Positions 44,698-52,264 of a stretch of 64,000 nucleotides of DNA are shown here, piece by piece (position 1 is the first letter of the stretch; each line of letters begins with the position of its first letter). The translations under genes were made by a program, and so were the position numbers. A model generated the notes under the pieces. That model did not search any database. It had not been told where the DNA came from and saw only the letters and a list, made by a program, of their open reading frames with translations. Source of the DNA: G963674665 sp963674665 (GTDB lineage: Bacteria > Desulfobacterota > Desulfovibrionia > Desulfovibrionales > Desulfovibrionaceae); assembly GCA_963674665.2 (NCBI GenBank), contig CAXXPL010000003.1, positions 124,001 to 188,000 of the forward strand, written 5' to 3'.

Positions 44698-45422
44698 TGG
44701 AAAATGAATCTTTATTTTATCAAAAAGACGGATTGCGTTTGATTTCAAATTTCGTACATCAGATTATTCATCCATTAAATGGTGTTATTGGAATTCTTGA
44801 CAACATAATTGACGGAACAATTGATGAAAGCAGAAGAGAGCAGAGAACAAAAGCAGCAAAAGGACAATTAGAGGCCTTGGAAGTTTTAATACGAAATTTG
44901 GCTTTTTTTGCAGAGTTGTCAGCAACAAATGCTTTGGCGAGTGTTGGTAAAACTTCAAAAATATGCGTTGTGCCTCAAGTCGTTATTGAGTCTGCAATGT
45001 TCTTTCAAGAACAAGCAGCGAATAAGGGGATCAAGATTGAATTAGTCAATAGGCATGAGCAGTTTTCGATCACAGGGAACCCAGACCTACTAAAGCAAGT
45101 ATTTATGAACATATTTGATAACTATGTCAAATATGGCCTTGATCATTCAACTGTAACAGTTGAGCAGCGGGTGCAAAAGAAGTCAAACGATTTGCTTATT
45201 GAGATATCGGGGCAGTGCATAGCTTTTGACAATGCGTCGTCCGAAACGTTGTTTAACGTTGGCGTCCGGGGAGATGAAGCAAAAAAAGTATTGTCCTCTG
45301 GAACAGGGCTCGGTTTATATATATGTAAAGAGATTCTTGGAAAAGTTTTCAATGGAGAAATCTCTGCTGAATATGCGTATAAATCGTCTACCTCATTTTT
45401 CCGCATTTATTTTTCTAAATGA
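44697..45422 (+). CDS. Soluble histidine kinase (HisKA-like and HATPase only)
   Basis: 241 residues with no membrane segment or sensor domain. The H-box is FVHQIIHPLNGVIGIL. The ATPase domain has the N-box (QVFMNIFDNYVKYG) and a G2-like SGTGLGLYICKEI, but the usual G1 DxGxG is replaced by SGQCIAFD, so ATP binding may be altered. It overlaps the nuclease gene by one base and is followed 10 bp later by a lone receiver. Lack of an input domain suggests that it senses through partner proteins, possibly the nuclease. Confidence 0.78.
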   Translation: MENESLFYQKDGLRLISNFVHQIIHPLNGVIGILDNIIDGTIDESRREQRTKAAKGQLEALEVLIRNLAFFAELSATNALASVGKTSKICVVPQVVIESAMFFQEQAANKGIKIELVNRHEQFSITGNPDLLKQVFMNIFDNYVKYGLDHSTVTVEQRVQKKSNDLLIEISGQCIAFDNASSETLFNVGVRGDEAKKVLSSGTGLGLYICKEILGKVFNGEISAEYAYKSSTSFFRIYFSK

Positions 45423-45432
45423 GAGAAAAATA

Positions 45433-45864
45433 GTGAGTAATAAAAAGTCAATACTTATTGTAGATGATGAGCCATATGCTTTTGGTTGGCTTGTGGAATA
45501 TCTAGAAAAACGGGGCTATAAAGTTGTTTTCTCAAGGAATGTTGATGATGCATTAATTCAGATTGACAGCCTACAGTATAGATTTGTCATAGTTGACATG
45601 AACTTACCGGTTTCTAGTAATTTGATTGAGCAATGGGAAAAGACTTCATCTGTTTTTTCAAGGTATCCTGGTTTGATAATAGCTTCTCAAGCTCGAACGA
45701 ATGGGTATAGAGACCGTCAAGTAGTAATATTTACAGTATTTGCAGATAGTGTTATTCAGAATTTTGCTGCAAACATTGGCTGCACTTATATGCTAAAAGG
45801 GCGTCCAGCCCTATTCAAGCGTGAGATTGATGAAGTTCTATCATATGACCCTGCAAGCAAGTGA
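45433..45864 (+). CDS. Single-domain response regulator (lone receiver)
   Basis: 143 residues. Receiver residues are complete: acidic pair in LIVDDEP, phospho-acceptor Asp in VIVDMNLP, Ser in IIASQAR, Lys in YMLKGRP. No output domain follows. GTG 45433 is chosen because the homology starts with SNKKSILIVDDEP and GAGAG lies 7 nt upstream. It presumably receives phosphate from the adjacent kinase and acts by protein contact. A poly-A/T-rich stretch follows the gene. Confidence 0.78.
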   Translation: MSNKKSILIVDDEPYAFGWLVEYLEKRGYKVVFSRNVDDALIQIDSLQYRFVIVDMNLPVSSNLIEQWEKTSSVFSRYPGLIIASQARTNGYRDRQVVIFTVFADSVIQNFAANIGCTYMLKGRPALFKREIDEVLSYDPASK

Positions 45865-46205
45865 TGCTATTCTGGCACTATCCTCAATCGCCCTTTTTTT
45901 CTTGTACATTTCTGTCAGGAATAGCACTCCCTCGTTGATAATCTAGTTGCTTATTTCTTTTGACTTCTTCGCCTTCCTTGAGGTCACAATATCGACTCCT
46001 TTTCAACATCTATTTCTGTAGACAGCGCACATATTATTATTTTTTGATTCTTGAGAATATATTCCACGACCGCCTGCGGACCCCAAACTCCGCACACCGG
46101 GAATATATCTTCATTCCAGGTAACGATTTTTCATTGAATTTATGCCCAATTGCCCGAAATTACTCTATTTTATTCTTTAAGAAAGACAAGGAATTAGGGG
46201 AGTTA
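45865..46205. other. AT-rich spacer downstream of the three-gene unit
   Basis: About 340 bases between the receiver stop and the IS630 element. A short open frame (45960-46217) has no recognisable features. Nothing else seen. Confidence 0.3.
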
Positions 46206-47198
46206 GAAGCATTTTAACTTTCATTTTGTATATACCCACAAGCTCTAAACCAGCCCTGAGCATCTTTTGCGAGAACGAAGCTCAGGGCTTTTCCAACAGC
46301 GTCAAAGAGCTCTTCATGTGTCCTGGCTTTCATTCCTTTCAGCAGTTCCTTTACTTTGCTCCACATCTTTTCAATAGGATTTAGATCTGGGCTATAAGCC
46401 GGTAGAAACCGATAAGAAGCCTGCTTGGCTTCAATGGCAGCGTAAGCATCCTGGGATTTGTGGGCTGAGAGATTGTCCATGATGACGATATCGCCAGGGC
46501 GTAGAGAAGGTGCAAGCACCTCTTTGATGTAAGCATCGAACATCTTTCGATCTACCGCCCCAGGAAAGACAATACTCTCAGTTGAGCCATCAAGGCGCAC
46601 CGAAGAAAGTACGGTTAAGGTTTCCCAACGGCCGCACGGGGCAGAATCATGACAACGCTCTCCATGGATAGAGCGTCCATACAGTCGTGTCATATTTGTT
46701 TTTACGCCTGATTCATCAAGAAAAATCAAGGAGTTCACATCCACAGTCCGTTGGAATTCCTCCCATTCAAGCCTAGACTTGACTATATCCTCCCGATCCT
46801 GCTCGCTTGCTCGCAGAGTTTTTTTTGAAAGCAAAACCAAGAGATTTAAGAATTTTATGAATTGCAACAAGTGAGCACTGCTTTCTGAAGTGCTGCCGAA
46901 TCTCCTCCAGGGTGAGGTCCACATTTTCGAGGAGAAGAGCTGTCAGTTCTCGACGCTCATCTTCAGAGAACATTGACGTTCTGTGACCGCGCTGTCGGGC
47001 TTCCATTCGTCCGTCTCGTTCAAATTCCCGGATCCACCGACTCACGCTATTTAGATGATACCCCACAATCTCGGCGATTTGCCGCCGTGGGAGTCCTGCC
47101 TCGTAAGCCCGTATAGCTATAGCCCGTACTTCCTTGTTCGCTGTTTTCATGCAAGTCAGTCTAGAATATTTTTAGATAATTTGAAAGTTAAAATGCCC
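46206..47198 (-). mobile_element. IS630-family insertion sequence
   Basis: About 993 bp with inverted ends GAAGCATTTTAACTTTCA and GGGCATTTTAACTTTCA, flanked by TA on both sides (46204-46205 and 47199-47200), as expected for IS630/Tc1-type insertion. The transposase stop lies inside the left repeat. It sits between the receiver gene and the group II intron. Confidence 0.88.
46214..47150 (-). CDS. IS630-family transposase (two frames, likely programmed frameshift)
   Basis: The first frame (47150 to 46773) holds two helix-turn-helix domains: AYEAGLPRRQIAEIVGYHLN, VSRWIREFERDG and LTLEEIRQHF. The second frame (46924 to 46214) holds the DDE domain: LIFLDESGVKTNM, IVIMDNLSAHKS, FLPAYSPDLNPIEKMWSKVK. 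The frames overlap around a run of eight adenines (minus strand, about 46819-46827) encoding FKKNS, the usual slippage site of IS630 elements. The pair is therefore probably functional rather than decayed. Confidence 0.85.
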
Positions 47199-47209
47199 TA
47201 GTGCATATC

Positions 47210-47230
47210 TTACACGTATAGTACACGTAG
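47210..47230. repeat. Tandem TACACGTA pair, right end of island
   Basis: Matches 43648-43668 at 20 of 21 bases: two TACACGTA octamers with an 11-bp period. If the group II intron is removed, it lies about 60 bp from the tRNA-Arg 3' end. Confidence 0.55.
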
Positions 47231-47232
47231 CA

Positions 47233-49104
47233 ATCGAGTAGGGGGATTCCTCGCGGTTTCCCCCTCTCACACCACCGGGCATACCTGCTCGGTACCACGG
47301 CGGTTTCTTTTGACTTGTAACACTTGGTATCTTCCTATCAGGCTGACGAGTCCTTGATTTCTGAACCATTCATTGTTCATTGCCTGATGCGCTGTCTGGG
47401 TTCTGGACATTCTCCACCACCCTTTTCCCGACAGAGCCTGCATCCATGCGCCGAACTCTTTCACACCGAGACTTATGAAGAATTCAGCCAAAGTCTTAAC
47501 CCGCTTGCATTGCTTCAGGCGTGCGCAACGTAGTTTCCGTCGTATCCACCCTTCCATCTCCTGGAGGAAGCTTTTGCACTTCGCAAGCTGGAAATACCCC
47601 AGCCATCCGATACAGTACGAGTTGAGACGACGTATTCTTTCTTCGAAAGACATCGGCCTGTTACGTTTCAATATCCAACGTATTTGATTCTTGAACCTGA
47701 CCAGACTCTGGGGTGCTAGGACCAGTCATCCACTTCCCAGAAGACGGTACCCCAGAAACTTACGGTTACTCACATGATCCACGGCACTTTTCTCTTGATT
47801 GACCTTTAGCTTAAGTCGTTTCTCCAGAAAACGCGTAACCGATTCCATCACTCTTTCACCGGCCTTGATGCTCTGCACATAAATGTTGCAGTCATCAGCA
47901 TACCGACAGAAACAGTGACCGCGACGTTCGAGTTCCTTGTCCAGGTCATCAAGAAGCAGATTAGCAAGCAACGGGGACAGAGGACCACCTTGCGGAGTCC
48001 CTTCCTCACGCGCTACGCACACTCCGTCTTGCATCATGCCCGAGTTTAAAAAGGCTCGGGTGATCCGCAGGACACGTTTGTCTTTGACGTGACGGGCCAG
48101 CCGTGCCATCAAAATATCGTGGTTTACACGGTCGAAGAACTTCTCCAAATCCATGTCCACCACTATGGTACGGCCGTCCTCAACGAATCGTTGTGCCTGA
48201 ACAAGAGCGTCATGAGCGCCCCGACTTGGACGGAACCCAAAACTCGATTCCGAGAACAACGGATCGAGAATGGGTGTGAGCACCTGCAAGAAGGCCTGTT
48301 GCACCAAACGATCCCGCACCGTTGGAATGCCCAGCTGTCGCACTCCACCTCCCGGTTTCGGGATTCGCACTCCCTTAACTGGAAGCGGTCGGTAGGTACC
48401 TTCAAGCAGACTCGCAATCAACTCGTCTTTGTTGGTTGAAAGCCATTCGTACAGATCATCAACGGTCATACCGTCGGTTCCTGGCGCGCCCTTGTTGGCT
48501 CTCACCCGTTTAAAGGCCTGATTGAGATTTGCCTGTTGGCAAATCAACTCCATGAGATACTGCGTCAAGGCTTGTCCTCCTTCCAACGCCGCGAGCGCTC
48601 GCGTACCTCGATGTGCCCAGTTCCGGTTCCGCCTTTACCGGGTGTGTCGAGGCGTGACCTCCCACCTTTCCTGGCGTCCCACGCTCGTCGAGTCGTCAGC
48701 GACTACTCCTTGGTCAAAAGATTCGGCCCTTTGCCCGCCAAGGAAACGGACTACTATGGCCTCTGCTGACTTCTCATGGCCCATCCCCGGACATCGCCGT
48801 CCAGGTAGTCGGGATCGTCCCGACAGGCAATGAGATCTCCCAGGGTAAGACGCGACTCTTTCCGTCGGGCCTCGCCGGATTTACCTGTACAACTTCCGAA
48901 TGGTTATGGGGCGTCTTCGTCCAATGCCGAATTACCCAGTTGTACCGGCCTTATATCCGATTTCTGTTCGTCGAGTCCGACTTTTGCCTCCAGCTTCCTC
49001 CCCACCCCGCCTCGCGACGACGCAGTTGCCTTCGGCTACCAGTTCCCACCATCAGGGCCTGGAGAGGACTTCCACCTCCTAGATCCGCGCCATGCCTGGC
49101 ACAC
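47233..49104 (-). mobile_element. Group II intron inserted downstream of the tRNA-Arg terminator
   Basis: About 1.87 kb. On the minus strand it begins GTGTGCCAGGCATGGCGCG right after the T-run of the tRNA-Arg terminator, the site preference of bacterial class C introns. It ends near 47233 with the domain V/VI region (ACCGCCGTGGTACC...ATGCCCGGTGGTGTG, then a hairpin and CTACTCGAT). Its 5' domains share blocks with the ORF-less intron at 33382-34028. It encodes a reverse transcriptase/maturase carrying one nonsense codon. Confidence 0.85.
47267..48568 (-). pseudogene. ltrA: Group II intron reverse transcriptase/maturase with one in-frame stop
   Basis: About 433 codons. Reverse-transcriptase blocks are intact: GTDGMTVDDLYEWL, RPLPVKGVRIPKPGG, SSFGFRPSRGAHDAL, VVDMDLEKFFDRVNHD, GTPQGGPLSPLLANLLLDDLD (in part), and catalytic YADD in FCRYADDCNIYV. 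Maturase domain X follows (SFEERIRRLNSYCIGWLGYFQLAK in part). Between them, after KFLGYRLLGSG, a TGA stands at 47726-47728 where relatives usually have Arg or Asp; the frame continues unchanged (LVLAPQSLVRFKNQIRWIL). One CGA to TGA transition would explain it. Start TTG 48568 has AAGGAGG 7 nt upstream. Confidence 0.82.
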
Positions 49105-49107
49105 AAG

Positions 49108-49137
49108 AAAAAGGGCCTAGCACGAAGTGCTAAACCC
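49108..49137 (-). terminator. tRNA-Arg terminator
   Basis: On the minus strand a stem GGGTTTAGCAC/GTGCTAGGCCC with a TTC loop, then TTTTT. It is followed three bases later by the group II intron 5' end. Confidence 0.75.
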
Positions 49138-49148
49138 TTTGATTTTAT

Positions 49149-49225
49149 TGGTGCGCCCGAGAGGATTCGAACCTCTGGCCTACGGATTCGTAGTCCGGCG
49201 CTCTATCCAGCTGAGCTACGGGCGC
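49149..49225 (-). tRNA. tRNA-Arg (anticodon ACG)
   Basis: A complete cloverleaf read on the minus strand: acceptor GCGCCCG/CGGGCGC, D-arm AGCTCAGCTGGATAGAGC, anticodon loop CTACGAA (ACG), T-arm AGAGGTTCGAATCCTCT, discriminator A and encoded CCA. Its 3' half is duplicated at 43462-43506, making it the integration target of the island to its left. Confidence 0.97.
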
Positions 49226-49411
49226 GCATTGAAGAAAAATTTTTTAAAGCCAGACATGGGGGTGTGTCAAGCAAAAAGTTCACAGGCATTACAACAAGAA
49301 AAACTTTTTCTTTCCATTCAGCATGTTACAAATACAATTTTTCTCACCTTTGCCTGATGTAATCAGCCGAAACAGTACCGACAGAAGCGCCCCTTTACGG
49401 TACTTTCACAG

Positions 49412-50194
49412 TCAGCAGCCGCAATCATTACCGTTATTCCGCGCATCCTCGCGCAGCAGGGTCCGCAGCCGCACGATAAAGGCACGGGTGTCCGGATGCT
49501 CCATATCACGGGGGCGCGAGAGGTCGATCTCCTCGTCCGCGGTAAAGCCCCCCGCGTCCTTGCCAAAGACCAGTACACGGTCCGCCAGCTTCACCGCCTC
49601 GGTGACGTCATGGGTCACGAACAGCACCGCGGGCCGCAGCTCCTGGTGCAAGGAGAGCAGCAGTTCGTGCATGTCCTCGCGGGTAAGGGCGTCCAGGGCC
49701 GCGAAGGGTTCGTCCATGAGCAACAGGCCGGGGCGCAGCACCAGTACCCGCGCCAAGGCCACCCGCTGCTTCATGCCCCCGGAAAGCTCCTCGGGCAGCA
49801 TCTCACCGCAGCCTTCCAGCCCCACCATGGCCAGCATGCCCTCTGCCAGGCGTCTGCGCTCCCGCTTGGGAACACCCCGCGCCTTGAGGCCAAAGGCCAC
49901 GTTCTCCCAGACCTTGAGCCAGGGGAACAGCGCATGCTCCTGAAACACCATGGCCTTGTCAGAGGAGGGGGACAGGGACGCCGCCCCTTGAATGAAAATC
50001 TCCCCGGACTGGGCCGTGACAAACCCGGCAATCACGTTGAGCAGCGAGGTCTTGCCGCAGCCGCTGGCCCCAAGAATACCCACGATCTCGCCGGGCGCCA
50101 TGGAAAATGACACGTCGCGCAAAACAGGCCGCTCAGGATGACCAAAATGCAGGGCTATGTCCTTGACCGCCATAAAAGGCGCCGCCACTTCCAC
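49412..50194 (-). CDS. NitT/TauT-type ABC transporter ATPase
   Basis: 260 residues: Walker A GASGCGKTS, LSGGMKQRVALARVL signature, LLLMDEPFAALD Walker B and THDVTEAV switch, the pattern of SsuB/TauB/NrtD ATPases. GTG 50194 with GGAGG 5 nt upstream is preferred; ATG 50173 is the alternative. The C-terminus NGNDCGC is cysteine-rich. It is the last gene of a unit with a radical SAM enzyme, a binding protein and a permease; two hairpins separate it from the permease gene. Confidence 0.87.
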   Translation of the reverse strand: MEVAAPFMAVKDIALHFGHPERPVLRDVSFSMAPGEIVGILGASGCGKTSLLNVIAGFVTAQSGEIFIQGAASLSPSSDKAMVFQEHALFPWLKVWENVAFGLKARGVPKRERRRLAEGMLAMVGLEGCGEMLPEELSGGMKQRVALARVLVLRPGLLLMDEPFAALDALTREDMHELLLSLHQELRPAVLFVTHDVTEAVKLADRVLVFGKDAGGFTADEEIDLSRPRDMEHPDTRAFIVRLRTLLREDARNNGNDCGC

Positions 50195-50240
50195 CAGAAC
50201 CTCCGAACATAAGCACGGATAAAGGATTTCAAGAGTTTTC

Positions 50241-50276
50241 GGGGGGAAACCTTTCTGAAGAAAGGTTCTCCCCCCG
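50241..50276. terminator. Hairpin of the dispersed terminator family
   Basis: GGGGGGAAACCTTTCT...AGAAAGGTTCTCCCCCC followed by the conserved flank ggaccccctttccaaa. It lies in the permease-ATPase gap. Confidence 0.6.
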
Positions 50277-50324
50277 GACCCCCTTTCCAAAGACTTATAA
50301 TAATAAAATTTAGGAAGGGGGAGC

Positions 50325-50362
50325 GCGAGGGGGAGAACCCTTTCAAAGGGTTTCCCCCTCGC
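50325..50362. terminator. Second hairpin in the permease-ATPase gap
   Basis: GCGAGGGGGAGAACCCTTT, a short loop, and AAAGGGTTTCCCCCTCGC. The pair mirrors the tandem hairpins between xylA and xylB. Confidence 0.6.
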
Positions 50363-50413
50363 ACGCGCCTTTTTCTTATATTTGCTTTCTCTTTTCCGCT
50401 CTCTTTCTCTTCC

Positions 50414-51214
50414 TCACAGTCTCCGGGCGCTGACAAAGCCCAGGCGCATGGCCGAGACCAGCAGCGCGTCGCAGAGCCAGCCGGTGAGCGCTATGAGCAC
50501 GATGCCGCTCATGATCACGTCCACCCTGCCGAGCATGCGCGCGTCCATGATTACCGCGCCAAGCCCCTGGGCCACGCCAGTGAGCTCTCCCAGCACGAGG
50601 TAGGCGAAGGACAGCCCCAGCCCCAGGCGCAGGCCGGTGAGGATGTTGCCCATGCTGGCCGGCAGAATCACGTGCCGCAGCAGCCCCATGCGGTCCAGCC
50701 CCAGCATGGTACCGGCGCGGATGTAGTGCACCGGCACGGCGGCCACTCCGGCCATGGTGTTCACATAGATGGGGAAAAAGGCTGCCAGGCCGATGAGGAA
50801 CACCGTGGTCTTGAACCCGATGCCGAACCAAACCAGGGCAAGGGGCAGCCAGCTGATGCCAGGCACCGAGCGTACGCCGTCGATGAAATGGGTGAACAGC
50901 AATCGCATGGGGCGCAAGCGCCCCGACAAGACACCCAGGGGGATGCCCAGAGCGGCGGCAAAAACAAAGCCCGTGACCACCCGGCCGAGGCTGGCGCCCG
51001 CGTCCGAGAGGAACCGCCCCGCATAGGCTTCGCTCCCCGAAGGGGCGGCCACATAGGTCCAAAGCGTTTTCCAGACCACATGCGGCGGGGGGAGCATGTA
51101 TTCGGGCACGATCCCGCCATAGCTCAGCGCGGACCACAGGGCGAGCACCCCGCCCGGCAGCAGGAGCGGCAGGAGCATGCGCGAATGCTTGCGAAGTCTA
51201 GCTGTCCACCTCAT
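50414..51214 (-). CDS. NitT/TauT-type ABC transporter permease
   Basis: 266 residues with about six hydrophobic segments and the EAA-loop-like region YIRAGTMLGLDRMGLLRHVILPASMGNILTGLRLGL (quoted in parts: LGLDRMGLLRHVILPASM, GLRLGLGLSFAYLVLGEL). This is the SsuC/TauC/ThiX type. Its start overlaps the binding-protein stop by 4 bp (ATGA), so the two are coupled. Confidence 0.88.
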   Translation of the reverse strand: MRWTARLRKHSRMLLPLLLPGGVLALWSALSYGGIVPEYMLPPPHVVWKTLWTYVAAPSGSEAYAGRFLSDAGASLGRVVTGFVFAAALGIPLGVLSGRLRPMRLLFTHFIDGVRSVPGISWLPLALVWFGIGFKTTVFLIGLAAFFPIYVNTMAGVAAVPVHYIRAGTMLGLDRMGLLRHVILPASMGNILTGLRLGLGLSFAYLVLGELTGVAQGLGAVIMDARMLGRVDVIMSGIVLIALTGWLCDALLVSAMRLGFVSARRL

Positions 51215-52152
51215 GATCCCTGTTTATAGCGCTTCACGAAGCCGAGGTCTATGAGCGAGGCGTAGTCAGGCTCGCTCTTGATCACGCCCAGGGCCAGCAT
51301 GCGTTTGCCTAGGGCCCGAACGCGCTCCACAAAGGCCTCGTCCATGTCCCAAGACAGGACCATGTTGGACGCGGCCAGCTCCAGCACGTCCATTTTCGTG
51401 CCGAACTGCGCGGCCCGCCCCAGCCAGATGTCCTTGTGGGAGTTCAGGTATTGCGTGGCCTCGGCGTGCGCCGCCACCTGGGCCTGCACCCTGTCCGGAT
51501 GCTTTTCCACAGCCTCGCGGGTCACCAGCATGCCCGCATTGATGGTGCCCACGCTGTCGTCATAATAGGGGTAGGCCAGGATGCGGCCAAAGCCCTGGTG
51601 CTGCGCCAGGGACGGAAAGGGTTCGCCGGACAGGAAGGCGTCGATGCCCCCCCTTGCCAGGGCGGCGCCCATGTCGAAAAAATCCACGCGCATGAGGGTC
51701 ACATCCCGCAAAGGGGCGATTCCGTGCTTTTGCAAGGTTTCACGCAGCAGGATCTCGTGCATGGTGCCGGGCACGTAGCCGATCCGCCTGCCTCTTAGAT
51801 CCTCGACCTTTTGGATGGGGCCGTCCTTTTTCACCACCAGGGCGGAGCACTTCCCGCACAGGGACGCCACCACTACCACGGGCTCGCCCCGCGACGCCGA
51901 GGCAATGGCATGGGCCAGGGTGGTGCCGCAGATGTCCAGGCTGCCGGCCAGCAACGCGGCCTTCTGATCTGCGGGGTTGGTAAAGGGCAGGACCTCCACC
52001 TTGGAGGCGCTGAACTGGTTGTAAAAATAAGGCTGGATGGTCTGGGCGGTCTTCCAGGTGCCCACACGCCAGACGCTGTCCAGGGCAGAGGCTGACAGCG
52101 GAAAAAGCAGGGAGAGAATCGAGGCAAAAAGCATGAATATCCGCGCGCGCAT
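51211..52152 (-). CDS. NMT1/SsuA-like periplasmic substrate-binding protein
   Basis: 313 residues with a signal peptide (IFMLFASILSLLFPLSASA). The fold is periplasmic binding protein type II of the NMT1/THI5/SsuA group: TWKTAQTIQPYFYNQF, FTNPADQKAALLAGSLDICG, LRGRRIGYVPGTMHEILLRE (in part), FFDMGAALARGGIDAFLSGEPF (in part). Relatives bind sulfonates, nitrate, HMP or aromatic carboxylates, so the ligand is open. A CGKC pair at ~100 is unusual for the family. It follows a radical SAM gene. Confidence 0.85.
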   Translation of the reverse strand: MRARIFMLFASILSLLFPLSASALDSVWRVGTWKTAQTIQPYFYNQFSASKVEVLPFTNPADQKAALLAGSLDICGTTLAHAIASASRGEPVVVVASLCGKCSALVVKKDGPIQKVEDLRGRRIGYVPGTMHEILLRETLQKHGIAPLRDVTLMRVDFFDMGAALARGGIDAFLSGEPFPSLAQHQGFGRILAYPYYDDSVGTINAGMLVTREAVEKHPDRVQAQVAAHAEATQYLNSHKDIWLGRAAQFGTKMDVLELAASNMVLSWDMDEAFVERVRALGKRMLALGVIKSEPDYASLIDLGFVKRYKQGS

Positions 52153-52195
52153 GGAATCTCCTGTGTAAAATATGAAATATCTGGAGGAACGGATT

Positions 52196-52233
52196 GCGAG
52201 GGGGAAACCTTTCTACAGAAAGATTTCCCCCCC
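52196..52233. terminator. Hairpin between the radical SAM and binding-protein genes
   Basis: GCGAGGGGGAAACCTTTCT...AGAAAGATTTCCCCCCC, a family member with one bulge. It may reduce readthrough from the radical SAM gene into the transporter genes. Confidence 0.55.
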
Positions 52234-52264
52234 GAAAAAACTATCCCAGCCTCTCCTTCCCCCT

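Noticed and set aside
47726..47728. In-frame TGA of the intron maturase as selenocysteine
   Set aside because: No SECIS-like structure was evident, the position is not a cysteine in relatives, and a CGA to TGA change is simpler.
49363..49411. A gene between the tRNA and the ABC ATPase
   Set aside because: Only short frames without motifs; the region is the 3' flank of the ATPase gene.
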